Origin: Rhodococcus maanshanensis NBRC 100610
GTDB taxonomy: Bacteria; Actinomycetota; Actinomycetes; Mycobacteriales; Mycobacteriaceae
DNA: 64,000 nt
Reading direction: 5' to 3'
Assembly: GCF_001894865.1 (NCBI RefSeq)
Contig: NZ_BCXA01000020.1
Span: 62,001 to 126,000, forward strand
In this document: positions 8,388 to 17,781 of the stretch, in pieces
How positions within the stretch are numbered: position 1 is the stretch's first letter
Layout: the number at the start of each line of letters is the position of its first letter
Position numbers and translations under genes: made by a program
The notes under the pieces: generated by a model
What the model saw: the letters and a program-made list of their open reading frames with translations, nothing else
Told to the model about the DNA's origin: nothing
Databases searched by the model: none

Positions 8388-10052
8388 GTGGCACCTTCGA
8401 CTGGAGCCGTACGACCAGCACGCTCGCTCGTGATCTTCGGGCTGATCGTCGCTGCGCTGTACGCGCTCGTCTTCTTCACCGGGGACAAGTCCCCGACGCC
8501 GAAGCTCGGCATCGACCTGCAGGGTGGCACCCGTGTCACCCTGACCGCGCGCACCCCCGACGGCAGCAAGCCCAGCCAGGACAGTCTGCGTCGCGCGCAG
8601 GAGATCATCGAGACCCGAGTGAACGGACTCGGTGTCTCCGGCTCCGAGGTCGTCATCGACGGCGACAACCTGGTGATCACGGTCCCCGGCGACGACAGCT
8701 CGCAGGCCCGCACGCTCGGCCAGACGGCTCGGCTGTACATCCGCCCCGTGCAGAGCTCCGCCGTGTCCTCGAACGCGAAGGCACAGGCCCCGCAGGCCGA
8801 GACGCCGGCCCCGGCGCCCGCGCCGCAGAACCGGCCCTTCCCGGCCCAGGAACCGGGAACCCCGGCTCCGCCGAGCGAGACCCCCGCGCCCCCCGCGGAC
8901 CAGGGCGCGGCGTCGACCGAGGATCAGGCGGCCGCCGAGATCGCCGAGGCGAAGAAGACCCGGCAGAGCACGGACCCGGCGGTGCAGCAGCAGGCGATGG
9001 CGACGCTCGACTGCAATGCCAGCGACCCGCTGCAGGGCAACGACGATCCGGCGCTGCCGCTGGTGGCCTGCTCGACGGACGGCACCACGGTCTATCTCCT
9101 CGGACCGAGCATCATCGACGGCCAGGAGATAGCGGACGCGACCTCTGCCTTCAACTCGCAGCAGTCCCGTAACGAGGTGTCGCTGACCTTCAAGTCGAGC
9201 GGCAGCACCACCTGGGCGCAGTTCACCGCCGCCAACATCGGCAAGCAGGCCGCGTTCACGCTCGACTCCAAGGTCGTCAGCGCGCCGGTCGTCCAGGGCG
9301 CCACCCCTGCGGGCAGCGCTACCTCGATCACCGGTGACTTCACGTCGGCGTCGGCGAAGGAACTCGCGAACACCCTGAAGTACGGCTCGCTGCCGCTCTC
9401 CTTCCAGGCTTCCGAGGCCGAGACCGTCTCCGCGACGCTTGGTCTCGCCTCCCTCGAGGCGGGCCTGATCGCGGGCGCGATCGGCCTCGTGCTGGTGCTG
9501 CTCTACTGCCTCATCTACTACCGGATGCTCGGCGTGCTCACCGCGCTCTCGCTGGTGCTGTCCGGCGTGATGGTGTACGCGATCATGGTGCTGCTCGGGC
9601 GGTACATCGGCTTCACCCTCGATCTCGCCGGCATCGCGGGTCTGATCATCGGTATCGGCATGACAGCCGACTCGTTCGTCGTGTACTTCGAACGCATCAA
9701 GGACGAGATCAGGGAGGGCCGCAGCTTCCGCTCGGCGGTGCCGCGCGGTTGGGCCCGCGCCAAGCGGACCATCCTGTCCGGCAACGCGGTGAGCTTCATT
9801 GCGGCCGCCGTGCTGTACGTCCTCGCGGTCGGCCAGGTGCGTGGCTTCGCGTTCACCCTCGGCCTGACGACCATCCTCGACGTCATCGTCGTGTTCCTGG
9901 TGACGCATCCGCTGGTCCACCTGGCATCGAAGTCCGACTTCTGGTCGAAGCCGAGCATCAACGGTCTCGGAGCGGTGCAGCAGGTTGCCCGTGAACGCAA
10001 GACCGCCGCGTCCGCGCGCACCAGCGTCGGCGCGCAGGCGAAGGAGGCCTGA
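8388..10052 (+). CDS. secD: Protein translocase subunit SecD
   Basis: SecD uses the proton gradient to complete export through SecYEG. The N-terminal membrane helix is followed by a periplasmic P1 domain containing [18 protein letters not shown], and the six-helix RND-type region begins near [21 protein letters not shown], with the conserved [20 protein letters not shown] motif. The protein has 554 residues from GTG 8388, chosen because TAGGAGAAC lies about 10 bases upstream. A start at 8331 would add residues with no homology. Within P1, around residues 127-200, is an Ala/Pro/Glu/Gln-rich insertion typical of actinobacterial SecD. secF starts two bases after the stop. Confidence 0.96.
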   Translation: MAPSTGAVRPARSLVIFGLIVAALYALVFFTGDKSPTPKLGIDLQGGTRVTLTARTPDGSKPSQDSLRRAQEIIETRVNGLGVSGSEVVIDGDNLVITVPGDDSSQARTLGQTARLYIRPVQSSAVSSNAKAQAPQAETPAPAPAPQNRPFPAQEPGTPAPPSETPAPPADQGAASTEDQAAAEIAEAKKTRQSTDPAVQQQAMATLDCNASDPLQGNDDPALPLVACSTDGTTVYLLGPSIIDGQEIADATSAFNSQQSRNEVSLTFKSSGSTTWAQFTAANIGKQAAFTLDSKVVSAPVVQGATPAGSATSITGDFTSASAKELANTLKYGSLPLSFQASEAETVSATLGLASLEAGLIAGAIGLVLVLLYCLIYYRMLGVLTALSLVLSGVMVYAIMVLLGRYIGFTLDLAGIAGLIIGIGMTADSFVVYFERIKDEIREGRSFRSAVPRGWARAKRTILSGNAVSFIAAAVLYVLAVGQVRGFAFTLGLTTILDVIVVFLVTHPLVHLASKSDFWSKPSINGLGAVQQVARERKTAASARTSVGAQAKEA

Positions 10053-10054
10053 CT

Positions 10055-11230
10055 GTGACCACATCTGAAGATCTGTCGTTGTCCGATTCCTCGGCCGACC
10101 AGGCGAAGCTGCCCAGGCACAGCCTGCTCTCGCGGCTCTACACGGGCACCGGTGCCTTCGAGGTCGTCGGCAGGCGCAAGTTCTACTACGGACTGGTCGG
10201 CGTCATCCTGCTGATCTCGATCGCCAGCATCCTGATTCGCGGGTTCACCCTCGGCATCGACTTCGAGGGCGGCACCCGGATCCAGTTCCCGGCCGCCGAC
10301 AACGTCACGACCGAGCAGGTCGAGCAGGTCTACACGGAGAGCATGGGCGAGCCGCCGGTCTCCGTGCAAACCGTCGGATCCGGCTCCAGCGCCACCATCC
10401 AGATCCGCTCGGAAGCGCTCGACGCACGCGAGGTCGTGGTCGTGCAGGACGCGCTGTACGACGCCTTCCAGCCGGAGGACAAGAACGGCACTCCCAGCAA
10501 GAACGCGATCAGCGTCGCCGACGTGAGCGAGACCTGGGGCAGCCAGATCACCCAGAAGGCGCTCATCGCGCTTGTGGTGTTCCTGGTCATCGTCAGCATC
10601 TACATCGGCATCCGGTTCGAACGCGACATGGCGATCGCCGCCATCGTGGCGCTCTTCTTCGACATGATCGTGACGGCGGGCGTCTACGCGCTGGTCGGCC
10701 TCGAGGTCACGCCTGCCACGGTCATCGGCTTGCTCACGATTCTCGGCTTCTCGCTGTACGACACCGTTGTGGTGTTCGACAAGGTGGAGGAGAACACCCG
10801 CGGGGTGCTGCACCTGACCAGGCGGACCTATGCCGAGCAGGCCAACCTGGCCGTCAACCAGACGCTGATGCGCTCGATCAACACCACCGTGATCAGCGTG
10901 TTGCCGGTGATCGGACTGCTCGTCGTTGCGGTCGGGCTGCTCGGCGTCGGCACGCTCAAGGACCTCGCCGTCGTCCAGCTGGTCGGCATCATCGTCGGCG
11001 CCTTCTCCTCGATCTTCTTCGCGACGCCGTTGTTGGTCTCGATCAAGGAGCGTTGGGGACCCGTGGCAGCGCACACCAAGAAGGTGCTCGCCCGTCGGGA
11101 GGCCCGGACCGAGGGCGCATCCGCACCCGCCCCGGCCGCGGAGGCCTCCGCCGTCGCGTCCCGTGTCACCGCGTCGGGCCCGCAGCCCGGTGCCCGACCG
11201 ACGGGGAAGCGCGACAAGAAGAGGCGCTGA
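10055..11230 (+). CDS. secF: Protein translocase subunit SecF
   Basis: SecF partners SecD in the accessory Sec complex. The 391-residue protein has the FEVVGRRKFYYG amphipathic start, the first helix, LGIDFEGGTRIQFP at the P1-type domain, and helices carrying FFDMIVTAGVYALVGLEVTP and LTILGFSLYDTVVVFDKVEEN. It ends in the SINTTVISVLPVIGLL and FSSIFFATPLLV helices. The C-terminal 60 residues are an Ala/Arg/Pro-rich cytosolic tail. The GTG start follows the secD TGA by two bases. Confidence 0.96.
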   Translation: MTTSEDLSLSDSSADQAKLPRHSLLSRLYTGTGAFEVVGRRKFYYGLVGVILLISIASILIRGFTLGIDFEGGTRIQFPAADNVTTEQVEQVYTESMGEPPVSVQTVGSGSSATIQIRSEALDAREVVVVQDALYDAFQPEDKNGTPSKNAISVADVSETWGSQITQKALIALVVFLVIVSIYIGIRFERDMAIAAIVALFFDMIVTAGVYALVGLEVTPATVIGLLTILGFSLYDTVVVFDKVEENTRGVLHLTRRTYAEQANLAVNQTLMRSINTTVISVLPVIGLLVVAVGLLGVGTLKDLAVVQLVGIIVGAFSSIFFATPLLVSIKERWGPVAAHTKKVLARREARTEGASAPAPAAEASAVASRVTASGPQPGARPTGKRDKKRR

Positions 11231-11231
11231 C

Positions 11232-12947
11232 ATGGGTACCGGCGTACGACGGGCAGGCAAGGCCCGCGGTGTGAGGGTCGGCGCCGCAGGCGTGATCGCG
11301 ATGATCGCGGCGGCGGCCGTCGGCTGCGGGAGCGCCGAGGATCAGGTCCAGTCCATCGGGTACGCCGTCGACAACGTGTTGACCACCTACAACGCGAACA
11401 CGGTCGACGGTGCGGCATCGGGTGCGCGGCAAGCGTTCTCGCGGGTACTCACCGGCCTGAGCTACATCGGGCCGGAGGGCAGCGCCCTGTCCGACGGCGA
11501 CGTCGGCACCGCGGCCCCGGCGCCCGGCGACGCACTCACCATCGCGGTCAAGCTGAACCCGCAGGCCGTGTACTCGGACGGCGTGCCGACGTCCTGCGAC
11601 GATCTGGTGCTGGCCTGGGCGGCGGGCAGCGGTCGCTTCCCGATGTTCCGGGCGGCGAACAACGCCGGCTACGCGGACATCGACCGGGTCGACTGCCAGT
11701 CCGGGTCCAAGGATGCGACCGTCGTGTTCCGGCCCGGCCGGGCGTTCGCCGATTGGCGGGCGCTGTTCGGGGCCACCGCGTTGATGCCTGCGCACGTGGC
11801 GGCAAGGGCCGCGGGGGTGCCGGACCTGGTGGGTGCTGTCCACTCGAACGACGTGCCCGCGCTCGAGCGGGTCGCCGAGTTCTGGAACAACGGCTGGAAG
11901 CTGGTCCCGGACCAGCTCGATCTCACGCTCTTTCCCTCCTCGGGGCCGTATCGGGTCGAGTCCTTCACGACGGACGGCGGACTCGTGCTGGTCGCGAACG
12001 ATCGGTGGTGGGGCAACAAGCCGGCAACCCCGCAGATCGTGGTGTGGCCGAAGGGAACCGACCTCGAGTCCAAGACCGCCTCCGGTGAGATCGACGTGAT
12101 CGACGCGGGCGCGGGGTCGATGCCGGGGCTGTCCCCTGGCGACGGCTTCTCCTCGGTGACGGCGCCGTCCAGGAGCAGTGAGCAGCTGGTGCTCGCGACG
12201 TCCGGGGTCTTCGAATCCGCCGATGCGCGCCGGGCGCTCGCCCTGTGCGTGCCCCGTCAGCAGCTCTTCGATCGGCTCGGGCATCCGGACTTCGACAAGC
12301 AGTCGGGCCTCGGATCGGGCGTGCTGAGTTCGCGGATCGTGCAGCCGGACATGCTGATCTACCCCTCGGTCGCAGCGACGGAGGGCGGTCGCTATCTGCA
12401 CCCCGACGTGCCTGCCGCCGTCGCCGCGCGAAATGCGTCTGGCCAGGGCCCGATCACGGTCAGGATCGGCTATCTGGGCCCGGACACCCGCCGTGCCGAC
12501 ACCGTCAAGGCGATCGCCGAGGCGTGCGCACCCGCCGACATCACCGTCGTGGACGCCGGTTCGCCCGAGTTCACCCCGACGGCGCTCGGTGCGGGCGGCC
12601 TCGACGCCATCCTCGGCGGAACCGCGTCCGCGCAGGGCGCCGCGGGAACGGACTCGGAGGTGCCGCCGGTGTACTCGCTGGTCGGGGGCAACGGCACGAA
12701 CTTCGGTGGCTACCGCAACGGCCGCATCACCGCGATCGCGGAGCAATTGGCCGTTGACACGGCGGAGGGCAGCAGGCTGAACCTGTCGACGGAGGCCGAG
12801 GGCATCCTGTGGAACGACCTGCCGTCGATCCCGTTGTTCAACGAGCCGAGGACCACGGTCTTCGCGGACGGCCTGCACGCCGCGGTGCCGAACCCGACGG
12901 TGTCCGGTGTGGGTTGGAACATGGACAGGTGGATACTTCTCCGGTGA
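11232..12947 (+). CDS. ABC transporter family 5 substrate-binding lipoprotein (Rv2585c-like)
   Basis: This is a 571-residue extracellular solute-binding protein of the peptide/nickel (SBP family 5) class. It starts with a basic N-terminus, a hydrophobic signal helix and a lipobox-like AAAVGC near residues 29-34, so it should be a lipoprotein. The family core is visible in AVYSDGVPTSCDDLVLAWAAGSG, LIYPSVAATEGGRYLHPD and a C-terminal 'LPSIPLFNEPRTTVFADGL' segment. The ATG at 11232 lies one base after secF. M. tuberculosis has the lipoprotein Rv2585c at the same place between secF and apt. No permease or ATPase genes are nearby, so it may serve a transporter encoded elsewhere or work alone. Confidence 0.85.
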   Translation: MGTGVRRAGKARGVRVGAAGVIAMIAAAAVGCGSAEDQVQSIGYAVDNVLTTYNANTVDGAASGARQAFSRVLTGLSYIGPEGSALSDGDVGTAAPAPGDALTIAVKLNPQAVYSDGVPTSCDDLVLAWAAGSGRFPMFRAANNAGYADIDRVDCQSGSKDATVVFRPGRAFADWRALFGATALMPAHVAARAAGVPDLVGAVHSNDVPALERVAEFWNNGWKLVPDQLDLTLFPSSGPYRVESFTTDGGLVLVANDRWWGNKPATPQIVVWPKGTDLESKTASGEIDVIDAGAGSMPGLSPGDGFSSVTAPSRSSEQLVLATSGVFESADARRALALCVPRQQLFDRLGHPDFDKQSGLGSGVLSSRIVQPDMLIYPSVAATEGGRYLHPDVPAAVAARNASGQGPITVRIGYLGPDTRRADTVKAIAEACAPADITVVDAGSPEFTPTALGAGGLDAILGGTASAQGAAGTDSEVPPVYSLVGGNGTNFGGYRNGRITAIAEQLAVDTAEGSRLNLSTEAEGILWNDLPSIPLFNEPRTTVFADGLHAAVPNPTVSGVGWNMDRWILLR

Positions 12948-13477
12948 CCGCATTGACGACGGCGTCCGAGGATGTCGCACGACTGACCCGTTGGGCCGAC
13001 GACTTCCCGGAGCCGGGCGTGAGGTTCGCCGATCTGACCCCGGTGTTCGCCGACGCCAAGGCCTTTCGTGATGTCATCGATGCGCTTGTCGAGGTCGGTG
13101 ACGGCGCCGACCTGGTCGCAGGCATCGATGCAAGGGGATTCCTCCTCGGTGCCGGTGCGGCCCTCGCGCTGGACGCGGGCGTGCTCGCGGTCCGCAAGGC
13201 GGGGAAGCTGCCGCCGCCGGTGCTCACCCGGGAGTACCAGCTCGAGTACGGCACAGCGTCCCTGGAGATCCCGGCCGACGGGATCGAGCTCGCCGGTCGC
13301 CGGGTGCTGGTGATCGACGACGTCCTGGCCACCGGCGGCACCCTGGCCGCGGCGGCGGACCTGCTCACCACCGCGGGCGCCGAGGTGGTCGGGATCGCGG
13401 TGGTGCTCGAGATCGAGTCGCTCGGCGGTCGGTCGCGGCTCGCGGGCCACCCGGTCACGTCGCTGCTGCGGGTCTGA
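12944..13477 (+). CDS. apt: Adenine phosphoribosyltransferase
   Basis: Apt salvages adenine to AMP using PRPP. The PRPP-binding motif [15 protein letters not shown] and the preceding [18 protein letters not shown] and [11 protein letters not shown] segments are diagnostic. Starting from GTG 12944, which overlaps the preceding TGA by 4 bases, gives 177 residues, the usual size. The order secF-lipoprotein-apt-rel is conserved in Mycobacteriales and couples purine salvage to the (p)ppGpp enzyme gene downstream. Confidence 0.93.
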   Translation: MTALTTASEDVARLTRWADDFPEPGVRFADLTPVFADAKAFRDVIDALVEVGDGADLVAGIDARGFLLGAGAALALDAGVLAVRKAGKLPPPVLTREYQLEYGTASLEIPADGIELAGRRVLVIDDVLATGGTLAAAADLLTTAGAEVVGIAVVLEIESLGGRSRLAGHPVTSLLRV

Positions 13478-13524
13478 GGACTAAAGTTTCCGGTGAGGCG
13501 ACCGACAGCGCGGGAGGTGACGCA

Positions 13525-15855
13525 ATGACCCAGAACCTCGACCGGTCGCAGTCCGGGACCGGGGCCCCTGCGGCCCCGCAGGAGGGTGCCGCGCCCGCGG
13601 TGCCCACCTCGGCTTCCAGGCGGGTGCGGGCCCGGCTGGCGCGCCGCATGACCGGGCAGCGCAACGCCACCATCAAACCGGTGCTCGAGCCGCTGGTCGG
13701 CGTGCACAAGGAGCTGTACCCGAAGGCGAACCTGGCGCCGCTGCAGCGCGCCTATGACGTCGCGGAGGAGCGCCACTCCAGTCAGAAGCGCAAGTCCGGC
13801 GATCCCTACATCACGCACCCGCTGGCGGTGGCGAACATCCTCGCCGAGCTCGGCATGGACACCACGACGCTCGTCGCGGCGTTGCTGCACGACACGGTGG
13901 AGGACACCGGGTACTCGCTCGATCAGCTCACCGAGGAGTTCGGTGAAGAGGTAGCGCACCTGGTCGACGGCGTCACCAAGCTCGACAAGGTGGTGCTCGG
14001 CAGCGCCGCGGAGGGCGAGACCATCCGCAAGATGATCATCGCGATGGCCCGCGACCCGCGGGTGCTGGTGATCAAGGTCGCCGACCGGCTGCACAACATG
14101 CGCACCATGCGCTTCCTGCCTCCCGAGAAGCAGGCGCGCAAGGCCAAGGAGACCCTGGAAGTCATTGCGCCGCTTGCGCATCGGCTCGGCATGGCCACGG
14201 TCAAGTGGGAACTCGAGGACCTCTCGTTCGCGATCCTGCACCCGAAGAAGTATGAGGAGATCGTGCGCCTCGTCGCGGACCGGGCGCCGTCTCGCGACAC
14301 CTACCTGGCGAAGGTACGGGCGGAGATCAACGCCACCCTCGCCGCGTCACGGATCAACGCCGTCGTCGAGGGCAGGCCCAAGCACTACTGGTCGATCTAT
14401 CAGAAGATGATCGTCAAGGGCCGCGACTTCGACGACATCCACGATCTGGTCGGGGTGCGGATCCTGTGCGACGAGATCCGGGACTGTTATGCCGCGGTCG
14501 GCGTCGTGCACTCGCTCTGGCAGCCGATGGCGGGCCGGTTCAAGGACTACATCGCGCAACCCCGGTACGGGGTGTACCAGTCGCTGCACACGACCGTGGT
14601 CGGCCCGGAGGGCAAGCCGCTGGAGGTGCAGATCCGCACCAGGGACATGCACCGCACCGCGGAGTTCGGCATCGCCGCGCACTGGCGCTACAAGGAGACC
14701 AAGGGCAGGCACTCCGGTGACGCCGCCGAGGTCGACGACATGGCGTGGATGCGGCAGCTGCTCGACTGGCAGCGTGAGGCGGCCGATCCGGGGGAGTTCC
14801 TCGAATCGCTGCGCTACGACCTTGCGGTCAAGGAGATCTTCGTCTTCACGCCGAAGGGCGACGTCGTGACGCTGCCCGCAGGTTCGACGCCGGTGGACTT
14901 CGCGTACGCGGTGCACACCGAGGTCGGGCACCGGTGCATCGGTGCCAGGGTGAACGGTCGGCTCGTCGCGCTCGAGCGCACGCTCGAGAACGGTGAGGTG
15001 GTGGAGGTGTTCACCTCCAAGGCCGCCAACGCCGGCCCGAGCCGCGACTGGCAGGGCTTCGTCGTCTCGCCCCGGGCGAAGACCAAGATCCGCCAGTGGT
15101 TCGCCAAGGAGCGCCGCGAGGAGGCCCTCGAGGCGGGCAAGGACGCGATCGCCAAGGAGGTCCGCCGCGGCGGGCTGCCGTTGCAGCGCCTGCTCAGCGC
15201 CGAGTCGATGTCGGCCATCGCGCACGAACTGCGCTATGTCGACGTGTCCGCGCTGTACACGGCGGTCGGCGAGCACAACGTGTCGGCGCAGCACGTGGTG
15301 CAGCGGTTGGTCGCGAATCTCGGCGGCGTCGAGTCCGCCGAGGAGGAGCTGGCCGAGCGGTCGACGCCGTCGACCATCCCGATGCGGCAGCGCCGCACGA
15401 CCGACGCCGGTGTGCTGGTGCCCGGTGCTGAAGGCACGGTGGCCAAGCTCGCGAAGTGCTGCACCCCGGTGCCGGGCGACGAGATCATGGGCTTCGTGAC
15501 CCGCGGCGGCGCGGTGAGCGTGCACCGTACCGATTGCACCAACGCCGGCTCGCTGCGCGAGCAGTCCGAGCGGATCATCGAGGTGCAGTGGGCGCCGTCG
15601 CCGTCCTCGGTGTTCCTGGTCGCGATCCAGATCGAGGCCCTCGACCGGCACCGGCTGCTCTCCGATGTGACCAAGGCGCTGGCGGACGAGAAGGTGAACA
15701 TCCTCTCGGCATCGGTGACGACCTCGGGCGACCGCGTCGCGATCAGCCGTTTCACCTTCGAGATGGGCGACCCCAAGCACCTCGGGCACGTGCTCAACGT
15801 GGTGCGCAACGTCGAGGGCGTCTACGACGTCTACCGGGTGACGAGTGCGGCCTAG
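13525..15855 (+). CDS. relA: Bifunctional (p)ppGpp synthetase/hydrolase Rel
   Basis: Rel makes and degrades the stringent alarmone. Domains in order: an HD hydrolase with HDTVEDT (residues 122-128) and the downstream MRFLPPEKQ region; a synthetase with [19 protein letters not shown] and [13 protein letters not shown]; a TGS domain ([19 protein letters not shown]); a zinc-finger region with [12 protein letters not shown] and HRTDCTN; and an ACT/RRM domain at the end. Both active sites appear intact, matching the single bifunctional enzyme usual in this order. It is 776 residues from ATG 13525, with GCGGGAGGTGACGC as ribosome site. A candidate -10, TAAAGT, lies at 13482-13487. It ends in a long bidirectional terminator. 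Confidence 0.96.
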   Translation: MTQNLDRSQSGTGAPAAPQEGAAPAVPTSASRRVRARLARRMTGQRNATIKPVLEPLVGVHKELYPKANLAPLQRAYDVAEERHSSQKRKSGDPYITHPLAVANILAELGMDTTTLVAALLHDTVEDTGYSLDQLTEEFGEEVAHLVDGVTKLDKVVLGSAAEGETIRKMIIAMARDPRVLVIKVADRLHNMRTMRFLPPEKQARKAKETLEVIAPLAHRLGMATVKWELEDLSFAILHPKKYEEIVRLVADRAPSRDTYLAKVRAEINATLAASRINAVVEGRPKHYWSIYQKMIVKGRDFDDIHDLVGVRILCDEIRDCYAAVGVVHSLWQPMAGRFKDYIAQPRYGVYQSLHTTVVGPEGKPLEVQIRTRDMHRTAEFGIAAHWRYKETKGRHSGDAAEVDDMAWMRQLLDWQREAADPGEFLESLRYDLAVKEIFVFTPKGDVVTLPAGSTPVDFAYAVHTEVGHRCIGARVNGRLVALERTLENGEVVEVFTSKAANAGPSRDWQGFVVSPRAKTKIRQWFAKERREEALEAGKDAIAKEVRRGGLPLQRLLSAESMSAIAHELRYVDVSALYTAVGEHNVSAQHVVQRLVANLGGVESAEEELAERSTPSTIPMRQRRTTDAGVLVPGAEGTVAKLAKCCTPVPGDEIMGFVTRGGAVSVHRTDCTNAGSLREQSERIIEVQWAPSPSSVFLVAIQIEALDRHRLLSDVTKALADEKVNILSASVTTSGDRVAISRFTFEMGDPKHLGHVLNVVRNVEGVYDVYRVTSAA

Positions 15856-15927
15856 GCGGCTGCGCCGCCCGTGCGCGGTTGACGAGTCCTGAGACTCGTC
15901 AACCGCGCACGGGCGCGGAGCGCCTAG
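15852..15927. terminator. Long bidirectional terminator enclosing both stop codons of convergent rel and cyclophilin genes
   Basis: A perfect 21-bp stem (15867-15887 with 15894-15914, loop CCTGAG) is enclosed by an imperfect stretch and an outer 7-bp stem, CTAGGCG (15852-15858) with CGCCTAG (15921-15927). The outer arms contain the rel TAG (15853-15855) and the cyclophilin TAG on the minus strand (15924-15926). It can fold from either strand. Confidence 0.85.
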
Positions 15928-16724
15928 CTGACCTTGACGGTCTCGATCTGCACCGGGGTGTTCGGCTTGCCGCCGCCCGCGGACATGGAGCCGTCGTCGC
16001 CCTCGGCGGCAATCTTCTCGATGGTGGCCAGGCCCTCGTCGGAGATGGTGCCGAACAGAGTGTACTGCGGGGGCAGCACCGAGTCCTCGTACACGAGGAA
16101 GAACTGGCTCCCGTTGGTGCCGCCGGGGCCCGAGTTGGCCATCGCGATCGTCCCGCGCGGGTACAGCATGCCCTGCTGGGCGGCCGGGTCGCCCTCGGCG
16201 AAGGCTGTGGTCGGGTACTCGTTCGCGAAGCGGTAGCCGGGGCCGCCGTTTCCGGCGCCCGAGGGATCGCCGCACTGCAGCACCTGCAGCCCCGGGCTGG
16301 TCACCAGCCGGTGGCACGGGGTGTCGTCGAAGTAGCCCTGCTGGGCCAGGCTGACGAAGCTGTTGACCGTGCACGGCGCCTCGGTGCGGTCGAGGGTGAG
16401 CCCGATCGGGCCCTGCGAGGTCGCCATCGCGACGCCGACGGTGCCTGCGGTGGAGACGCCGTCCGTGCTCGGCGCCTCGACCGGCTTGGACGACTTGCTC
16501 GACGGCGGGTACGCGCAGGACACGGTCGCCGAGGCAGGCGCGGCGGGGGCAGGCAGCGGCGGGTACGCGGACAGGTCCGGCGCCTGGCTCGGCTGGCTTG
16601 CCAGCGTCCGCGTCGTCGGCGGGGTGGAGGAGCTGTCGTCGCTCGAGCAGGCGCTCGACGCCAGCAGCAGGCAGATGCCCGCCGCGGCAAGCACGCCCCT
16701 TCGGACGCTCACCGGGGCCCTCAT
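15924..16724 (-). CDS. Secreted or lipoprotein peptidyl-prolyl cis-trans isomerase, cyclophilin type (copy A)
   Basis: The 266-residue protein has a signal peptide (MRAPVSVRRGVLAAAGICLL...) ending at LLASSAC followed by Ser/Asp, so it is probably a lipoprotein, although the lipobox is not ideal at position -3. A Thr/Pro/Ser-rich linker leads to a cyclophilin domain with TVNSFVSLAQQGYFDDTPCHR, PRGTIAMANSGPGGTNGSQF (one continuous family motif) and QYTLFGTISDEGLATIEK. The start ATG overlaps the stop of copy B by 4 bases, so both copies share one transcript with B first. Cyclophilins of this type assist folding outside the membrane. Confidence 0.9.
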   Translation of the reverse strand: MRAPVSVRRGVLAAAGICLLLASSACSSDDSSSTPPTTRTLASQPSQAPDLSAYPPLPAPAAPASATVSCAYPPSSKSSKPVEAPSTDGVSTAGTVGVAMATSQGPIGLTLDRTEAPCTVNSFVSLAQQGYFDDTPCHRLVTSPGLQVLQCGDPSGAGNGGPGYRFANEYPTTAFAEGDPAAQQGMLYPRGTIAMANSGPGGTNGSQFFLVYEDSVLPPQYTLFGTISDEGLATIEKIAAEGDDGSMSAGGGKPNTPVQIETVKVS

Positions 16725-17593
16725 GCCGCCACGCTCGCGGTCGTGATCTTGATCGGGAGGTTCGGCTTGCCGCCGCCGGCGGACATCGAACCGTCGTCGC
16801 CTGCCGCCGCGACCTTCTCGATCGTCGCCAGGCCCTCGTCGGAGATGGTGCCGAACACCGTGTACATCGGGGGCAGCGGCGAGTCGTCGTAGACCAGGAA
16901 GAACTGGCTGCCGTTGCTGCCGGGCTGGCCGGTGTTCGCCATCGCGATGGTGCCGCGCGGGTAGGTGACGGGCTCCCCGAGGTTCGGGTCGTCGGGGTTG
17001 TACTGATCGGTCGGGAACTCGTTCTCGTAGCCGTAGCCCGGGCCGCCGGTACCCATTCCGGTGGGGTCGCCGCACTGCAGGATCTTCAGCCCGGAGGTGC
17101 TCAGGCGGTGGCACGGGGTGTCGTTGAGGTAGCCCTGCTGCACGAGGCTGACCATGCTGTTGACGGTGCAGGGCGACTTCGCGCGGTCGAGTGTGAGCCC
17201 GATCGGGCCCTGGTCGCTCTCGAGGTTCACCGTGACGGTGCCCTCGGCGGACACGCCGGTTCCTGCGGGGAGGTTCGCGGGCTTGGCGGGCGGTGTGCCG
17301 TCCGGCGTGTAGGCGCAGTCGACCGTCGCGGGCAGTGCCTGGGACCGGCCGGCAGGCATGACGCCCGGAGTCTGCGTCTCCGCGGCGGCGGTCGAGGTGT
17401 CCGAGCCCTCGGATGCATCGTCGCCATTGGTCAGGGAGTAGATGAAGGCGCCTGCGGCGACCACGAGTACGACCCCGAGGGCGGATGCCCCGATGGTCAT
17501 CTGCTTGCGCTTGCGGGCCCGCTCGGCTCGGTGCTCGAGTTGCCGCTCCAGCTTCCGCTTGGCGGCCTGGCGGCGCTGCTCATTGGTCGGCAC
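16721..17593 (-). CDS. Membrane-anchored peptidyl-prolyl cis-trans isomerase, cyclophilin type (copy B, PpiB-like)
   Basis: The 290-residue protein starts with VPTNEQRRQAAKRKLERQLE, a basic coiled stretch also seen in M. tuberculosis PpiB, then one membrane helix (TIGASALGVVLVVAAGAFIY), a linker and an extracytoplasmic cyclophilin domain (CTVNSMVSLVQQGYLNDTPC, YPRGTIAMANTGQPGSNGSQ, YTVFGTISDEGLATIEKV). The GTG at 17593 is chosen because GAGGAGAAGAGG precedes it. An upstream ATG in the same frame would add a tail containing the repeated peptide PEASPE, encoded by direct repeats at 17612-17660, and cannot be excluded. The domain is clearly paralogous to copy A. Confidence 0.88.
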   Translation of the reverse strand: MPTNEQRRQAAKRKLERQLEHRAERARKRKQMTIGASALGVVLVVAAGAFIYSLTNGDDASEGSDTSTAAAETQTPGVMPAGRSQALPATVDCAYTPDGTPPAKPANLPAGTGVSAEGTVTVNLESDQGPIGLTLDRAKSPCTVNSMVSLVQQGYLNDTPCHRLSTSGLKILQCGDPTGMGTGGPGYGYENEFPTDQYNPDDPNLGEPVTYPRGTIAMANTGQPGSNGSQFFLVYDDSPLPPMYTVFGTISDEGLATIEKVAAAGDDGSMSAGGGKPNLPIKITTASVAA

Positions 17594-17611
17594 TGCTGCA
17601 TACCTCTTCTC

Positions 17612-17660
17612 CTCGGGCGAAGCCTCGGGCATTGTCGCGGTCTCGGGCGAAGCCTCGGGC
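17612..17660. repeat. Two direct 19-base repeats upstream of the cyclophilin operon
   Basis: CTCGGGCGAAGCCTCGGGC occurs at 17612-17630 and 17642-17660, 30 bases apart. Each copy holds two CTCGGGC units. They lie between divergent genes, just upstream of the chosen cyclophilin start. They could be a regulatory repeat, or could encode a repeated PEASPE peptide if that gene starts further upstream. Confidence 0.6.
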
Positions 17661-17723
17661 TCGCAGTATGGCTGCGTCTGGTCGCTGAGTGAGTCTGCCA
17701 TCTGATCCTGAGAAGAAGCCGCA

Positions 17724-17729
17724 TAGGCT
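17724..17729 (+). promoter_or_regulatory. Candidate -10 element for the MBL-hisS operon
   Basis: TAGGCT, the same hexamer seen before several other genes in this window, lies 52 bases before the GTG at 17782. No clear -35 is visible. Confidence 0.35.
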
Positions 17730-17781
17730 GTATCCGGTCCTACAGCCCGGACCGACACCCACGTCATTAGGAGCGATCGCC

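Noticed and set aside
8379-10064. Long open frame of 561 codons antisense to secD
   Set aside because: It mirrors the secD codon pattern, is Arg/Gly/His-rich without domains, and secD is unmistakable. High-GC DNA commonly gives such shadow frames.
9518-11260. Long minus-strand open frame opposite secD/secF
   Set aside because: Shadow of secDF third-position GC; composition is Arg/Asp/Gly-rich with no motif.
14347-16374. Long minus-strand open frame of 675 codons crossing rel and the first cyclophilin
   Set aside because: It is antisense to the conserved rel gene and runs out of frame through cyclophilin A; no family features.
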